From positions 1-34,620 of the forward strand of contig JAGOKC010000018.1 in assembly GCA_017994835.1 (NCBI GenBank): 34,620 nucleotides of DNA, read 5' to 3'. Position numbers and translations under genes: made by a program. Each line of letters starts with the position of its first letter. Position 1 is the stretch's first letter. The notes under the pieces are model-generated. The model made no database searches. It was not told where the DNA came from and was given only the letters and a program-made list of their open reading frames with translations. Positions 27,097 through 34,620 of the stretch are shown here, in pieces. This DNA is from Aquabacterium sp. Its GTDB lineage: Bacteria > Pseudomonadota > Gammaproteobacteria > Burkholderiales > Burkholderiaceae_C.

Positions 27097-27915
27097 TCAG
27101 TCTTGAGGGGGTGTTGCCCTTTTCAGCGCCGCCAGGGCGAGGTACTCGGCCACCGGTACCTCTTCCGCACGGCGTTGCAGGTCAAAGTCCATCTCAATGC
27201 CGTGTTGCGTCATCCACGCGCCCAGCGTGTGGCGCAAAATCTTGCGGCGCTGCGAAAAGGCCACCGCCACCATCCGGGTGAACTCGACCAGGTCAATGTC
27301 TGGCGGTGTCGCCAGCGGCACCATCCGCACCACCGCAGAGTCCACCTTCGGGGGCGGGTCGAACGAACCTGGCGGCACGTCCACCACGCACTCCATGCGG
27401 TAGCGCCACTGCAGCATCACGCTCAGGCGGCTGTAGTCCTTGCAGCCGGGCTTGGCCACCATGCGGTCCACCACTTCCTTTTGCAGCATGAAGTGCTGGT
27501 CCACCACCTGGTCAGCCCAGGGCAGCAGGTGGAACAGGATGGGGCTGGAGATGTTGTAGGGCAGGTTGCCGATCAGGCGCAGCTTCTGGCCGGCCTCCTG
27601 CGCCAAGGCACCGAAGTCCACCTTCAGCACATCGGACTCGATGACGTTCAGCTCAGGGCGCTTGCGCAGGCGGGCGGCCAGGTCGCGGTCGAGCTCGATC
27701 ACGGTGAGCGTGTCGCAACGCTCGACCACCGGATTGGTCAATGCGCCCAGGCCGGGGCCGATTTCGATCAGATGCTGTCCGGGCTGTGGCGCAATCGCGC
27801 GCACGATCTCGTCGATGACGCCGTGGTCAACCAGGAAGTTCTGCCCGAAGCGCTTGCGGGCAATGTGCCCGCCGCCCCCTTGCACGGCACGCTTGCCGCG
27901 GTGATCAAGGCTCAT
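27097..27915 (-). CDS. rsmA: 16S rRNA dimethyladenosine transferase RsmA (KsgA)
   Basis: SAM-dependent enzyme making the two N6,N6-dimethyladenosines near the 3' end of 16S rRNA, a late 30S maturation step. 272 residues from the ATG at 27915, which begins [12 protein letters not shown]. The frame stays open upstream within surA, but residues there are not RsmA-like. Motifs: RKRFGQNFL (20-28), [10 protein letters not shown] (51-60), ELDRDLA (74-80), [12 protein letters not shown] (115-126) and [10 protein letters not shown]. The start overlaps the end of surA by 11 bases. pdxA, which lies between surA and rsmA in E. coli, is missing here. Confidence 0.96.
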   Translation of the reverse strand: MSLDHRGKRAVQGGGGHIARKRFGQNFLVDHGVIDEIVRAIAPQPGQHLIEIGPGLGALTNPVVERCDTLTVIELDRDLAARLRKRPELNVIESDVLKVDFGALAQEAGQKLRLIGNLPYNISSPILFHLLPWADQVVDQHFMLQKEVVDRMVAKPGCKDYSRLSVMLQWRYRMECVVDVPPGSFDPPPKVDSAVVRMVPLATPPDIDLVEFTRMVAVAFSQRRKILRHTLGAWMTQHGIEMDFDLQRRAEEVPVAEYLALAALKRATPPQD

Positions 27916-29302
27916 CGCGCATTTCCACCCAGGCTGCTGCACGCAGCTCACGGGCCCAGTCTTCGTAGGCAGACTCGAAGCGGCGTTCGCGCAGCACGCT
28001 GCGGGCGGCTTCACGCTTTTGAGCGTCTGAAAGCTTGACCTCGCGCCGGTCAATCAACTGAATCAGGTGCACCCCGAAACGGCTGACCACGGGTTGCGAG
28101 ATTTCACCGGCTTGCAGGGCTGTCAGGGCACGCTCGAACTCGGGCACGAACTGGCCGGGCGAGGCCCAGCCCAACTCACCCCCGTTGGCGGCGCTGCCGT
28201 CTTGCGAATGCTGCCGCGCCATCTGCGCAAAGCTGTTGCTGCCACCAACGATGTCCTTGCGGATCGCCGTCATGCGGGCCACCTGGTCCTGGGTGGATTC
28301 TTGGGGGGTGCTGCGCAGCAGGATGTGACGACTGCGCTGCTGCGTGTAGGTGGCCTCGGCGCTGTTTTCGCGCTCGGTCAGCTTGACGATGTGAAAGCCC
28401 GCGTTGGAGCGCACCAGCGGGGCCACTTCGCCCACCTTGAGATTGCGCACTGCTGACACGAACAGATCGGGCAGGCGGCTGACCGGCATCATGCCGAAGG
28501 CCCCACCCTGATCCTTGGTGCGCGTGTCAGCCGAATGTGTGCGCGCCAGCTGGTTGAAGTTGCCCCCGATGCGGGCCTGCTCATGCACCTGGCGGGCCTT
28601 GGCCTGCAGGGTCTCGATCTGCGCAGGCGTGGCTTGCTCCGGGACCGGGATCAGGATGTGCGCCACATTGAGCGCCACCTCGGTTTGGGCCGCCGGGTCG
28701 GTGGCCAGGAAGGCGTCAAGGTCGCTGTCGCTGATCTGGATGCGGGCATTGACCTCGCGGTCGCGCAGGCGTTGCAGCAAGATCTGCTCGCGCAGGCTGG
28801 CACGGTAGCGCGGGTAGTCCAGGCCATCGGCTTCCATGCGGCGCTGCATTTCGCGCAGGGTCAGCTTGTTCTGCGAGGCAATGTTCTCGATGGCCCCGTC
28901 AATCTCGACCTCGGTCACCCCCAGGCCGATGGCGCGTGCGTGCGACAGTTGCACCTTCTCGTCAATCAAGGCATCGAGCACCTGGCGGCGCAGTTCATCG
29001 TCTGGCGGCAATTTGCTGCCAGGGGGGGCGGTGTCCTGAATGCGGGCCACCCGCTTGTCCACGTCGGTGTGGGTGATGGGCTCCTGGTCCACCACGGCCA
29101 CGATGTAATCCGCCGTGGTGGGGCTGCCGGCCAGCTTGAGTTCGTTGCTCAACAGGCGGGCACCAGGAATGCGTGGCACCACCGAGGGGGCGTCCGGGTT
29201 GCGCAACTGGGCCTGCGTCGGGGTCAGGCTGGTGAGCAACAGGCTCAGGCACAAACCCTGAAGCGCAGGGAGCAGGCGGGGCTTACGGGAGGGGTGTGTC
29301 AT
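27905..29302 (-). CDS. surA: Periplasmic chaperone/prolyl isomerase SurA
   Basis: Periplasmic chaperone that escorts outer-membrane proteins, including LptD, to the BAM complex. 465 residues. Signal peptide at 1 to about 31 (hydrophobic [18 protein letters not shown]). SurA_N chaperone region at about 64-190. Two parvulin domains at about 208-311 ([32 protein letters not shown]) and 320-419 ([32 protein letters not shown]), then a short C-terminal helix. The start lies inside the lptD stop region (20-base overlap), coupling chaperone synthesis to one of its best-known clients. Confidence 0.96.
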   Translation of the reverse strand: MTHPSRKPRLLPALQGLCLSLLLTSLTPTQAQLRNPDAPSVVPRIPGARLLSNELKLAGSPTTADYIVAVVDQEPITHTDVDKRVARIQDTAPPGSKLPPDDELRRQVLDALIDEKVQLSHARAIGLGVTEVEIDGAIENIASQNKLTLREMQRRMEADGLDYPRYRASLREQILLQRLRDREVNARIQISDSDLDAFLATDPAAQTEVALNVAHILIPVPEQATPAQIETLQAKARQVHEQARIGGNFNQLARTHSADTRTKDQGGAFGMMPVSRLPDLFVSAVRNLKVGEVAPLVRSNAGFHIVKLTERENSAEATYTQQRSRHILLRSTPQESTQDQVARMTAIRKDIVGGSNSFAQMARQHSQDGSAANGGELGWASPGQFVPEFERALTALQAGEISQPVVSRFGVHLIQLIDRREVKLSDAQKREAARSVLRERRFESAYEDWARELRAAAWVEMRDEP

Positions 29303-31874
29303 CGTCTAGGAATTGCTGGGGAGCGAGGGCCGGAGGCTGTTGCGCATCGTCGCGCAGCAGGCGGTAGCCAGGGATATTGTCCTGCAAGGTGCGCAGAGGG
29401 TTCGAGCCCAGGGCCAATCGAGACAGGCCGATGAGTTCGAGTTGGAACATGAGGCGGGTGGTGGCTTCGCTTTGACCAAGGGCCACGCGCTCCATCACGA
29501 AGCGACCGATCCAGCAGCCCGCATCGTATTCGACCCCCGCCAGCGTGTTGGTGAAGCGGTGGTCGCGCTTGTCATAGACCACCCGTCCCACGGTGTACCA
29601 CGTACCGCCGCAGGATGGTGCGGAACCACTCAGGATCTGACCGGGTTTGGCTACATCGGTTGAGCTGGCCAGCGACATCACCTCTTGCAGAGGAGGTTTG
29701 CGACCCGCCAGGGGCCACTGCCAGCCGATCTCGATCTGCTCGCTCTTGTCGCGGTTGTAACGGTAGGTGGCCCCAATGGTGCGCCAGGCACCGGGTGAGA
29801 AGCGTGCCCCCAGGGTGGCTTGCTGTGTGGCCTGGTTGTCGGCCCCCAGTTGAACCGTGCCATCGAGGTACCAGTTCGGGATCACGTGGGTGGACCCCAA
29901 CAGCAGCATGTCCGACAGTCCGGCCTTGATGGGCTCGGTTCCGTTCGGGTTGAGGCGCTGATCGGACAGCAGCCACTTTTGCACCACGCCGAAGCGCAGG
30001 GTCTCGGTGCCTCGCTCATTGAGCAGGCGCGAGGTGGCTCCCATCGTGATCTCGTTGGCGTCTGAGATGCGGTCCACGCCGGTGAAGGCGTTGTCGTTGT
30101 TGTCGCTGCTGAAGATGGCGTACTGGTTGAAGTCGCGTGGCGCGCTGTCAAACAGCGGCAGCATGCTTTGATCGCGGTAGGGGGTGCGTACATAGCGCAC
30201 GCGCGGCTCCAGGGTCTGCGTCAACTGGTGGCCAAACAGCTCGACCGGGCGTTCCAGTTCAGTGCGGGCGTCAAGGCTGAAGGTGGGGATGGTGCGGGTG
30301 ACACTACGCCGCTCGCCACCCGCAGCCCGATCCAGATCGTAATTGGTGCTGTGCAGGGCCAGGCGTGGTGTGAGCGTCAGTGGCCCCAGATCAAAGGGCT
30401 GATCGAGTTGCCCCACTGCGTGCAAACGGTTGCCCGACACCTTGCCCTCGTCAGGATGCGTGAAACGGTTGAACTCGCCCTGCAGTTGCCAGTTGAGGCC
30501 TTGTGCCACACCGCTGCGGCTGCGGATGCCCACTTGGGGCGTGCGCCGGTAGGGTGCTTCGATGGCGCTGAGCGCCGGGTCGGAAGCCGGGTCCAGATCC
30601 TTGAGGGTCTGCCAGGTTTGCACGCCGGCATACAGCGTGGTCTGACTGTCGCCCAGACCCCAGTTGCGTTCGTTGAGCACTCGCTCCACGCTCAGGTGGC
30701 TATCGTACAAACGCGGCGTGTCGGATGGCAGGGAGTGGGCAAAGTCACGCCAGTAGTCATCGTCGGACACGCGCTGCCACTGAAGGTCGTAAACAGTCTG
30801 CGAGGGCGAACTGCCTACACGCAAGCTGCCTTGATGTGCGAAGTCGACCATGCCACGCGAGCGTGTGGCCACGCGGTCGTTGGGCATTCCAAACAGGTTC
30901 AGCGTGCCTCGGTCGCGCGGGTTCAGGTAACGGTACTCCAGGTCCAGTCCCAGTCCACGACGGGTGGACAGCAGGGGCGCGATGGTGGCGTCCTGATCGG
31001 GGGCAATGTTCCAGTAATACGGCAGCGAAAACTCGAAACCGCTCTTGCTGTCGAAATAAAAGCTCGGCGGCAGTAGGCCCGATTTGCGGGCATCGCTGAG
31101 CGGAAAGCTCAGGTACGGGGCCGCCAGAATGGGCACGCCCTTGAACCAGATCACCGCATTGCGGGCGGTGCCCTCGTTGGCCTCCATGTCCATGAAGACG
31201 CTGCTGGTCTGCAGTGACCAGTCGGGCTCGCCCGGCAAGCCATCGGCGGTGTTGGCCGGGGTGCAACTGCTGTAAGTGGTGCGGGTGGCGCGCAGACGCT
31301 TTTCACCCAGAAATTCGACCAGATCGGCGTGCCCGCCCGCGCGGGTGCGTGCAAACCAGAAATGCGGCCGCACGAATTCACCCTCCAGACGATCGAGCTG
31401 CAGCGACAGCTCCGGCCCGATGAAGATGTTGCCCTGACGTGCCACCCGCACCTTGCCCAGCGCGCGGGCCGTGTTGTCACGTTGGGTGTGGATCAGCTCA
31501 TCGGCCCGCAGAGACAGGTCACCTTGACGCAGGCGCACCGAACCCGTGGCGCGGGTGCGTTCGCCCGCTTCGCCTTCCAGGTGGTCGGCCTCGAAATACA
31601 TCGGCTCCTTGCCCCGCTGGCTGCCGGTGACGACGCTGGGCAGGGAGAAAGACAAACCCACAGGCGCGGAGGCGGCCGTGGCCGGGGCTGCTGCAGCAGC
31701 CGTAGCCGCAGCCTGGGCCAGCAGATTGGGCGGCGACGCATCCACCGCCTGGGCGCGCGCAGACGCTGTCAGGGCGAGGCTCGCCAGCGCCAGTCCGGCC
31801 GCCAGAGCGGTCGGGGTCCAGCGGGTGGCAAGGGGGCGTCGAGGGGGGCAAGCCAGGAGGGGATTCACGGTCAC
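29283..31874 (-). CDS. lptD: LPS-assembly protein LptD
   Basis: Outer-membrane beta-barrel that, with LptE, inserts LPS into the outer leaflet. 863 residues. Signal peptide with hydrophobic core at about 22-38 ending ASARAQA; an Ala-rich linker (51-70); the periplasmic LptA/OstA-like jellyroll at about 90-195 (FEADHLEGEAGERTRATGSV); then a C-terminal barrel to the end. Mature cysteines are Cys204 (YSSC), Cys755 (SCGG) and Cys787 (DAGCW), not the four-cysteine pattern of E. coli. The start is a GTG at 31874 with no obvious Shine-Dalgarno; a second GTG two codons later is equally possible. Heads the lptD-surA-rsmA-cca run. Confidence 0.95.
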   Translation of the reverse strand: MTVNPLLACPPRRPLATRWTPTALAAGLALASLALTASARAQAVDASPPNLLAQAAATAAAAAPATAASAPVGLSFSLPSVVTGSQRGKEPMYFEADHLEGEAGERTRATGSVRLRQGDLSLRADELIHTQRDNTARALGKVRVARQGNIFIGPELSLQLDRLEGEFVRPHFWFARTRAGGHADLVEFLGEKRLRATRTTYSSCTPANTADGLPGEPDWSLQTSSVFMDMEANEGTARNAVIWFKGVPILAAPYLSFPLSDARKSGLLPPSFYFDSKSGFEFSLPYYWNIAPDQDATIAPLLSTRRGLGLDLEYRYLNPRDRGTLNLFGMPNDRVATRSRGMVDFAHQGSLRVGSSPSQTVYDLQWQRVSDDDYWRDFAHSLPSDTPRLYDSHLSVERVLNERNWGLGDSQTTLYAGVQTWQTLKDLDPASDPALSAIEAPYRRTPQVGIRSRSGVAQGLNWQLQGEFNRFTHPDEGKVSGNRLHAVGQLDQPFDLGPLTLTPRLALHSTNYDLDRAAGGERRSVTRTIPTFSLDARTELERPVELFGHQLTQTLEPRVRYVRTPYRDQSMLPLFDSAPRDFNQYAIFSSDNNDNAFTGVDRISDANEITMGATSRLLNERGTETLRFGVVQKWLLSDQRLNPNGTEPIKAGLSDMLLLGSTHVIPNWYLDGTVQLGADNQATQQATLGARFSPGAWRTIGATYRYNRDKSEQIEIGWQWPLAGRKPPLQEVMSLASSTDVAKPGQILSGSAPSCGGTWYTVGRVVYDKRDHRFTNTLAGVEYDAGCWIGRFVMERVALGQSEATTRLMFQLELIGLSRLALGSNPLRTLQDNIPGYRLLRDDAQQPPALAPQQFLDDDTPLP

Positions 31875-31990
31875 GGTGGCGCGTCGCTAAAAGGGCGGCG
31901 GCGGGGCCTGCGCGGTCGCGTGCGGGCCTTGCCTAAAATCGGTGCATTATTTCATGCCCCTTCGTTTTCTGATCGATCTCTGAAACCGCC
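31875..31990. promoter_or_regulatory. Divergent promoter region lptD/amgK (elements unassigned)
   Basis: The 116-bp spacer between divergent lptD and the sugar kinase must hold at least one promoter in each direction. AT-rich patches sit around 31933-31952 and 31965-31971. No -35/-10 pair with good spacing, and no sigma-E-like GGAACTT element for lptD, was convincing by eye. Confidence 0.4.
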
Positions 31991-33100
31991 ATGACAACTG
32001 CGTCGTCCACACCGGCTTCGGCCTCCTCCGCTTGCGCCATTCTCTGGGCCGATCCGGCCCGCCAGCAGGCCTTCGAGGCCTGGCTGTCCGCGCAGGCGAG
32101 CCGCCACAGCGTGCGGCCCGCCACCTTGCGTTCGGCCAGCGCCGATGCGAGTTTTCGGCGCTACTTCAGGGTCGATGCCCCTCAAGGCTCGCTCATCATC
32201 ATGGACGCCCCACCCGACAAGGAGGACTGCCACCCCTTCGTCGCCGTGGCCCGACTGCTCGAAGCGGGTGGCGTGGGTGTGCCCCACATCCTGGAGTGGG
32301 ACGAGGCCCAGGGCTTCATGCTGCTGTCCGACCTGGGGCAGCACACCTTCCTGGCCACGCTGGAGGCGACCGACTACGAACATGCCCCCGGCTCAGTCAA
32401 CCGCGCCCGTTACCTGAGTGCGATCGACGAACTGGTGCGCCTGCAGGCTGTGCCCGCTGACAGCCTGCCACCCTACGATGACGCTCTGCTGCAGCGTGAA
32501 ATGGACCTGCTGCCAGACTGGTACCTGACCCAGTTGCGCGGCATCACCCTGGACGACGACACCCGCGCCCTGCTCGACACGGCCTTTGCGCTCATCAAGA
32601 CCGAGGTGCTGGCCCAGCCCACCGGTTTCGTGCACCGCGACTATCACAGCCGCAACCTCATGGCCGACCCGCTGGACCCGAAAGCCCGCCTGGGCGTCAT
32701 CGACTTCCAGGACGCCGTGCGCGGCCCTCTGACCTACGACCTGGTCTCGCTGCTGCGCGACGCCTACGTCATCTGGGACGAGGACATCCAGCTCGACTAC
32801 GCCGTGCGCTACTGGGAAAAGGCACGCAAGGCCGGCTTGCCCGTGGCGGCAGACTTTGCCGATTTCTGGCGGCAGTTCGAGTGGATGGGCCTGCAGCGCC
32901 ACCTCAAGGTGCTGGGCATTTTTGCCCGCCTGGCCCTGCGCGACGGCAAGCGCCAGTACCTGGACGACATCCCTCGCGTGTGGACCTATGCCCACCGGGT
33001 GGCCTCGCGTTACCAGGGCCTGGGCCCGCTGGCACGCCTGTTGGAGCGCGCCGAAGCCGCCCACGGTGGCACCCAAACGCAGGTCGGTTACACCTTCTGA
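31991..33100 (+). CDS. amgK: AmgK-like anomeric MurNAc/GlcNAc kinase
   Basis: Aminoglycoside-phosphotransferase-fold kinase. In Pseudomonas and relatives AmgK phosphorylates MurNAc/GlcNAc at C1 in the peptidoglycan recycling route that bypasses de novo UDP-MurNAc synthesis and so confers fosfomycin tolerance. 369 residues. Nucleotide-binding N-lobe with ASFRRYFRV (53-61) and LIIMDAPPDKEDC; catalytic loop HRDYHSRNLM (215-224, Asp217); metal-binding VIDFQDAVRGP (236-246). Its position divergent from lptD is the usual one for amgK. The partner murU normally follows, but is not found here. Substrate is inferred from family and context; the alternative is a general APH-like kinase. Confidence 0.85.
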   Translation: MTTASSTPASASSACAILWADPARQQAFEAWLSAQASRHSVRPATLRSASADASFRRYFRVDAPQGSLIIMDAPPDKEDCHPFVAVARLLEAGGVGVPHILEWDEAQGFMLLSDLGQHTFLATLEATDYEHAPGSVNRARYLSAIDELVRLQAVPADSLPPYDDALLQREMDLLPDWYLTQLRGITLDDDTRALLDTAFALIKTEVLAQPTGFVHRDYHSRNLMADPLDPKARLGVIDFQDAVRGPLTYDLVSLLRDAYVIWDEDIQLDYAVRYWEKARKAGLPVAADFADFWRQFEWMGLQRHLKVLGIFARLALRDGKRQYLDDIPRVWTYAHRVASRYQGLGPLARLLERAEAAHGGTQTQVGYTF

Positions 33101-33106
33101 ACCCTC

Positions 33107-33154
33107 ATCCGCAAGAAAACTGCGCAAAAAAGCAGCAACAAGCGGATAATCCGC
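33107..33154 (+). repeat. Three-part inverted repeat before rhlE
   Basis: ATCCGC (33107-33112), GCGGAT (33142-33147) and ATCCGC (33149-33154). The last two form a 13-bp perfect palindrome with a single central A; the first can alternatively pair with the middle copy. GATAAT at 33145-33150, inside the palindrome, resembles a -10 element ten bases before the rhlE start. Confidence 0.45.
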
Positions 33155-33159
33155 ACTCG

Positions 33160-34620
33160 ATGAATTCAAATATCTCCCAAGACACGGCCGTGACGGCCGA
33201 GGTGAACGCCGCCCCCCAGGCCGCGCCCGAAGCCCCCGCCCGGTTCGATACGCTGCCCCTGGATCCCAAGATCCTCAGCGCCATTGCCTACCCCACGATG
33301 ACGCCGATCCAGGCCAAGGCCATTCCCTTGGTCCTGGCCGGTCGCGATGTCATGGGCGCCGCCCAGACCGGCACCGGCAAAACCGCCGCCTTCTCCATCC
33401 CGCTGCTTCAGAAGATGATGAAGCACGAGAACGCCAGCATGTCGCCGGCGCGCCACCCCGTGCGCGCCATCGTGCTGGCCCCCACGCGCGAGCTGGCCAT
33501 TCAGGTGGCCGACAACGTCAAGACCTACGCCAGCAAGTGCAACCTGCGCTCGGCCGTGGTGTTTGGCGGCATGAACATGAAAGAGCAGACGATCGAGCTC
33601 AAGGCTGGGGTTGAGGTGCTGATTGCCACCCCGGGCCGCCTGATCGACCACATCGAGGCCAAGAACTGCAACCTCTCGCAAGTGGAGTACGTGGTCCTCG
33701 ACGAAGCCGACCGCATGCTCGACATCGGCTTCCTGCCTGACCTGCAGCGCATCCTGAGCTACCTGCCCAAGACGCGCCAGACCCTGCTGTTCTCGGCCAC
33801 GTTCTCGCCCGAGATCAAGAAGCTGGCGCAAAGCTACCTGCAAGACCCGGTGCTGGTCGAAGTGGCCCGTCCCAACCAGACGGCCACCAACGTCGAGCAG
33901 CGCTTTTACAAGGTGGATGACGACGACAAGCGTCACGTGATCCGCCAGATCCTGCGCGACCGGGGCATCACGCAGTCCATCGTCTTCGTCAACTCCAAGC
34001 TGGGCGCCGCCCGCCTGGCCCGCACCTTCGAGCGCGACGGCCTGCGCACCACCGCCCTGCACGGCGACAAGTCGCAAGACGAGCGCATGAAGGCGCTGGA
34101 CGCCTTCAAACGTGGCGAGTTCGACCTGCTGGTGGCCACCGACGTGGCCGCGCGCGGCATCGACATCGCGGCCCTGCCGGCGGTGTTCAACTACGACATC
34201 CCCTTCAACGCCGAAGACTACGTGCACCGCATTGGCCGCACCGGCCGCGCGGGCGCGAGCGGCCTGGCCGTGTCGCTGGTGACGGGCTCGGATGCGCGCC
34301 TGATGGGTGACATTGAAAAACTGCTCAAGAGCAAGCCCGAGATCGAGACCTTCGAGCTGGAGCGCAACCGCCGCAGCGAACGCAGCACCAGCGAACGCGG
34401 CGACCGTGACAGCTACCGTCGCGAAGCCCGCGAGGGAGACGGCGAGAGCCGCCCCCGTGCGAATGAGGCTCGTGAGGAGCGCGAGCCGCGCCCGGTGCGC
34501 GCCGCACCGCAGCGCCGCCAGCCGTCCGACCCCTTTTTCGACAAGCCCTACGAGGCCGACCCTTCAGCCGACCCAACATGGGACACCATGAGCGCCGTGG
34601 CGCAAGCCGCCTCAACGGGC
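33160..34620 (+). CDS. rhlE: DEAD-box RNA helicase, RhlE type, partial (3' end beyond right edge)
   Basis: ATP-dependent RNA helicase acting on structured RNA in ribosome assembly, decay or cold response. 487 codons are visible with no stop. Helicase motifs in order: Q-motif region PTMTPIQAKAIP, motif I AQTGTGKT, Ia PTRELA, GG, TPGR, motif II DEAD, III SAT, then domain 2 with IV IVFVNSK, V ATDVAARGID and VI HRIGRTGRAG. After about residue 400 the tail is Arg/Glu/Ser-rich and disordered, with alternating charge (RNRRSERSTSERGDRDS), typical of RhlE. The ATG at 33160 has no Shine-Dalgarno; an in-frame GTG 30 bases later is the alternative. Confidence 0.95.
   Translation, partial: MNSNISQDTAVTAEVNAAPQAAPEAPARFDTLPLDPKILSAIAYPTMTPIQAKAIPLVLAGRDVMGAAQTGTGKTAAFSIPLLQKMMKHENASMSPARHPVRAIVLAPTRELAIQVADNVKTYASKCNLRSAVVFGGMNMKEQTIELKAGVEVLIATPGRLIDHIEAKNCNLSQVEYVVLDEADRMLDIGFLPDLQRILSYLPKTRQTLLFSATFSPEIKKLAQSYLQDPVLVEVARPNQTATNVEQRFYKVDDDDKRHVIRQILRDRGITQSIVFVNSKLGAARLARTFERDGLRTTALHGDKSQDERMKALDAFKRGEFDLLVATDVAARGIDIAALPAVFNYDIPFNAEDYVHRIGRTGRAGASGLAVSLVTGSDARLMGDIEKLLKSKPEIETFELERNRRSERSTSERGDRDSYRREAREGDGESRPRANEAREEREPRPVRAAPQRRQPSDPFFDKPYEADPSADPTWDTMSAVAQAASTG

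Noticed and set aside
27916..28053. 46-residue N-terminal extension of RsmA
   Set aside because: It lies within surA and is not RsmA-like; the ATG at 27915 fits the family start.

Overview
This is a gene-dense, high-GC chromosomal segment of a Gram-negative betaproteobacterium, most likely Burkholderiales of the Comamonadaceae type. That placement is inferred from protein character (MraZ, FtsI, LptD, RhlE and AmgK variants), the gene order and the absence of ftsB, and from a meso-DAP-type MurE. Outer-membrane genes (lptD, surA) confirm a diderm envelope. I see no mobile element, prophage, CRISPR array, tRNA or rRNA. Almost everything is core housekeeping.

Left flank (1-5898). A partial bioB (biotin synthase) lies on the minus strand and runs off the left edge. 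It is divergent from a small SRPBCC/DUF1857 (AtaL-like) protein. Next, on the minus strand, comes an orphan membrane sensor histidine kinase, then an iron-uptake operon feoA-feoB plus a small FeoB-associated Cys-rich membrane protein. A Fur-box-like palindrome overlaps a good sigma-70-type promoter just upstream of feoA; the promoter sits so close to the start codon that the mRNA may be leaderless.

Centre (5899-23862). A complete plus-strand dcw (division and cell wall) cluster: mraZ, rsmH, ftsL, ftsI, murE, murF, mraY, murD, ftsW, murG, murC, ddl, ftsQ, ftsA, ftsZ. Most junctions overlap (ATGA, GTGA or TGATG), implying translational coupling. The cluster opens with four GTG triplets at exact 10-bp spacing, resembling a degenerate MraZ operator, and closes with a strong rho-independent terminator after ftsZ. 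The genes jointly make UDP-MurNAc-pentapeptide (MurC-F, Ddl), lipid I and II (MraY, MurG), and the septal synthase and divisome (FtsW/FtsI, FtsL/FtsQ, FtsA/FtsZ). lpxC, commonly found after ftsZ, is not here.

Right flank (23886-34620). A minus-strand run, transcribed lptD-surA-rsmA-cca-acyl-CoA synthetase, combines LPS export, outer-membrane protein folding, rRNA methylation, tRNA CCA maintenance and lipid activation. Divergent from lptD is an AmgK-like sugar kinase of the MurNAc recycling type, but its usual partner murU is not next to it. A RhlE-type DEAD-box RNA helicase follows and runs off the right edge.

I found no convincing undescribed multi-gene system. The points worth a second look are regulatory (feoA promoter, mraZ repeats, the inverted-repeat set before rhlE) and protein-architectural (insertions in FtsI and MurD, RsmH tail, LptD cysteines, BioB N-terminus).
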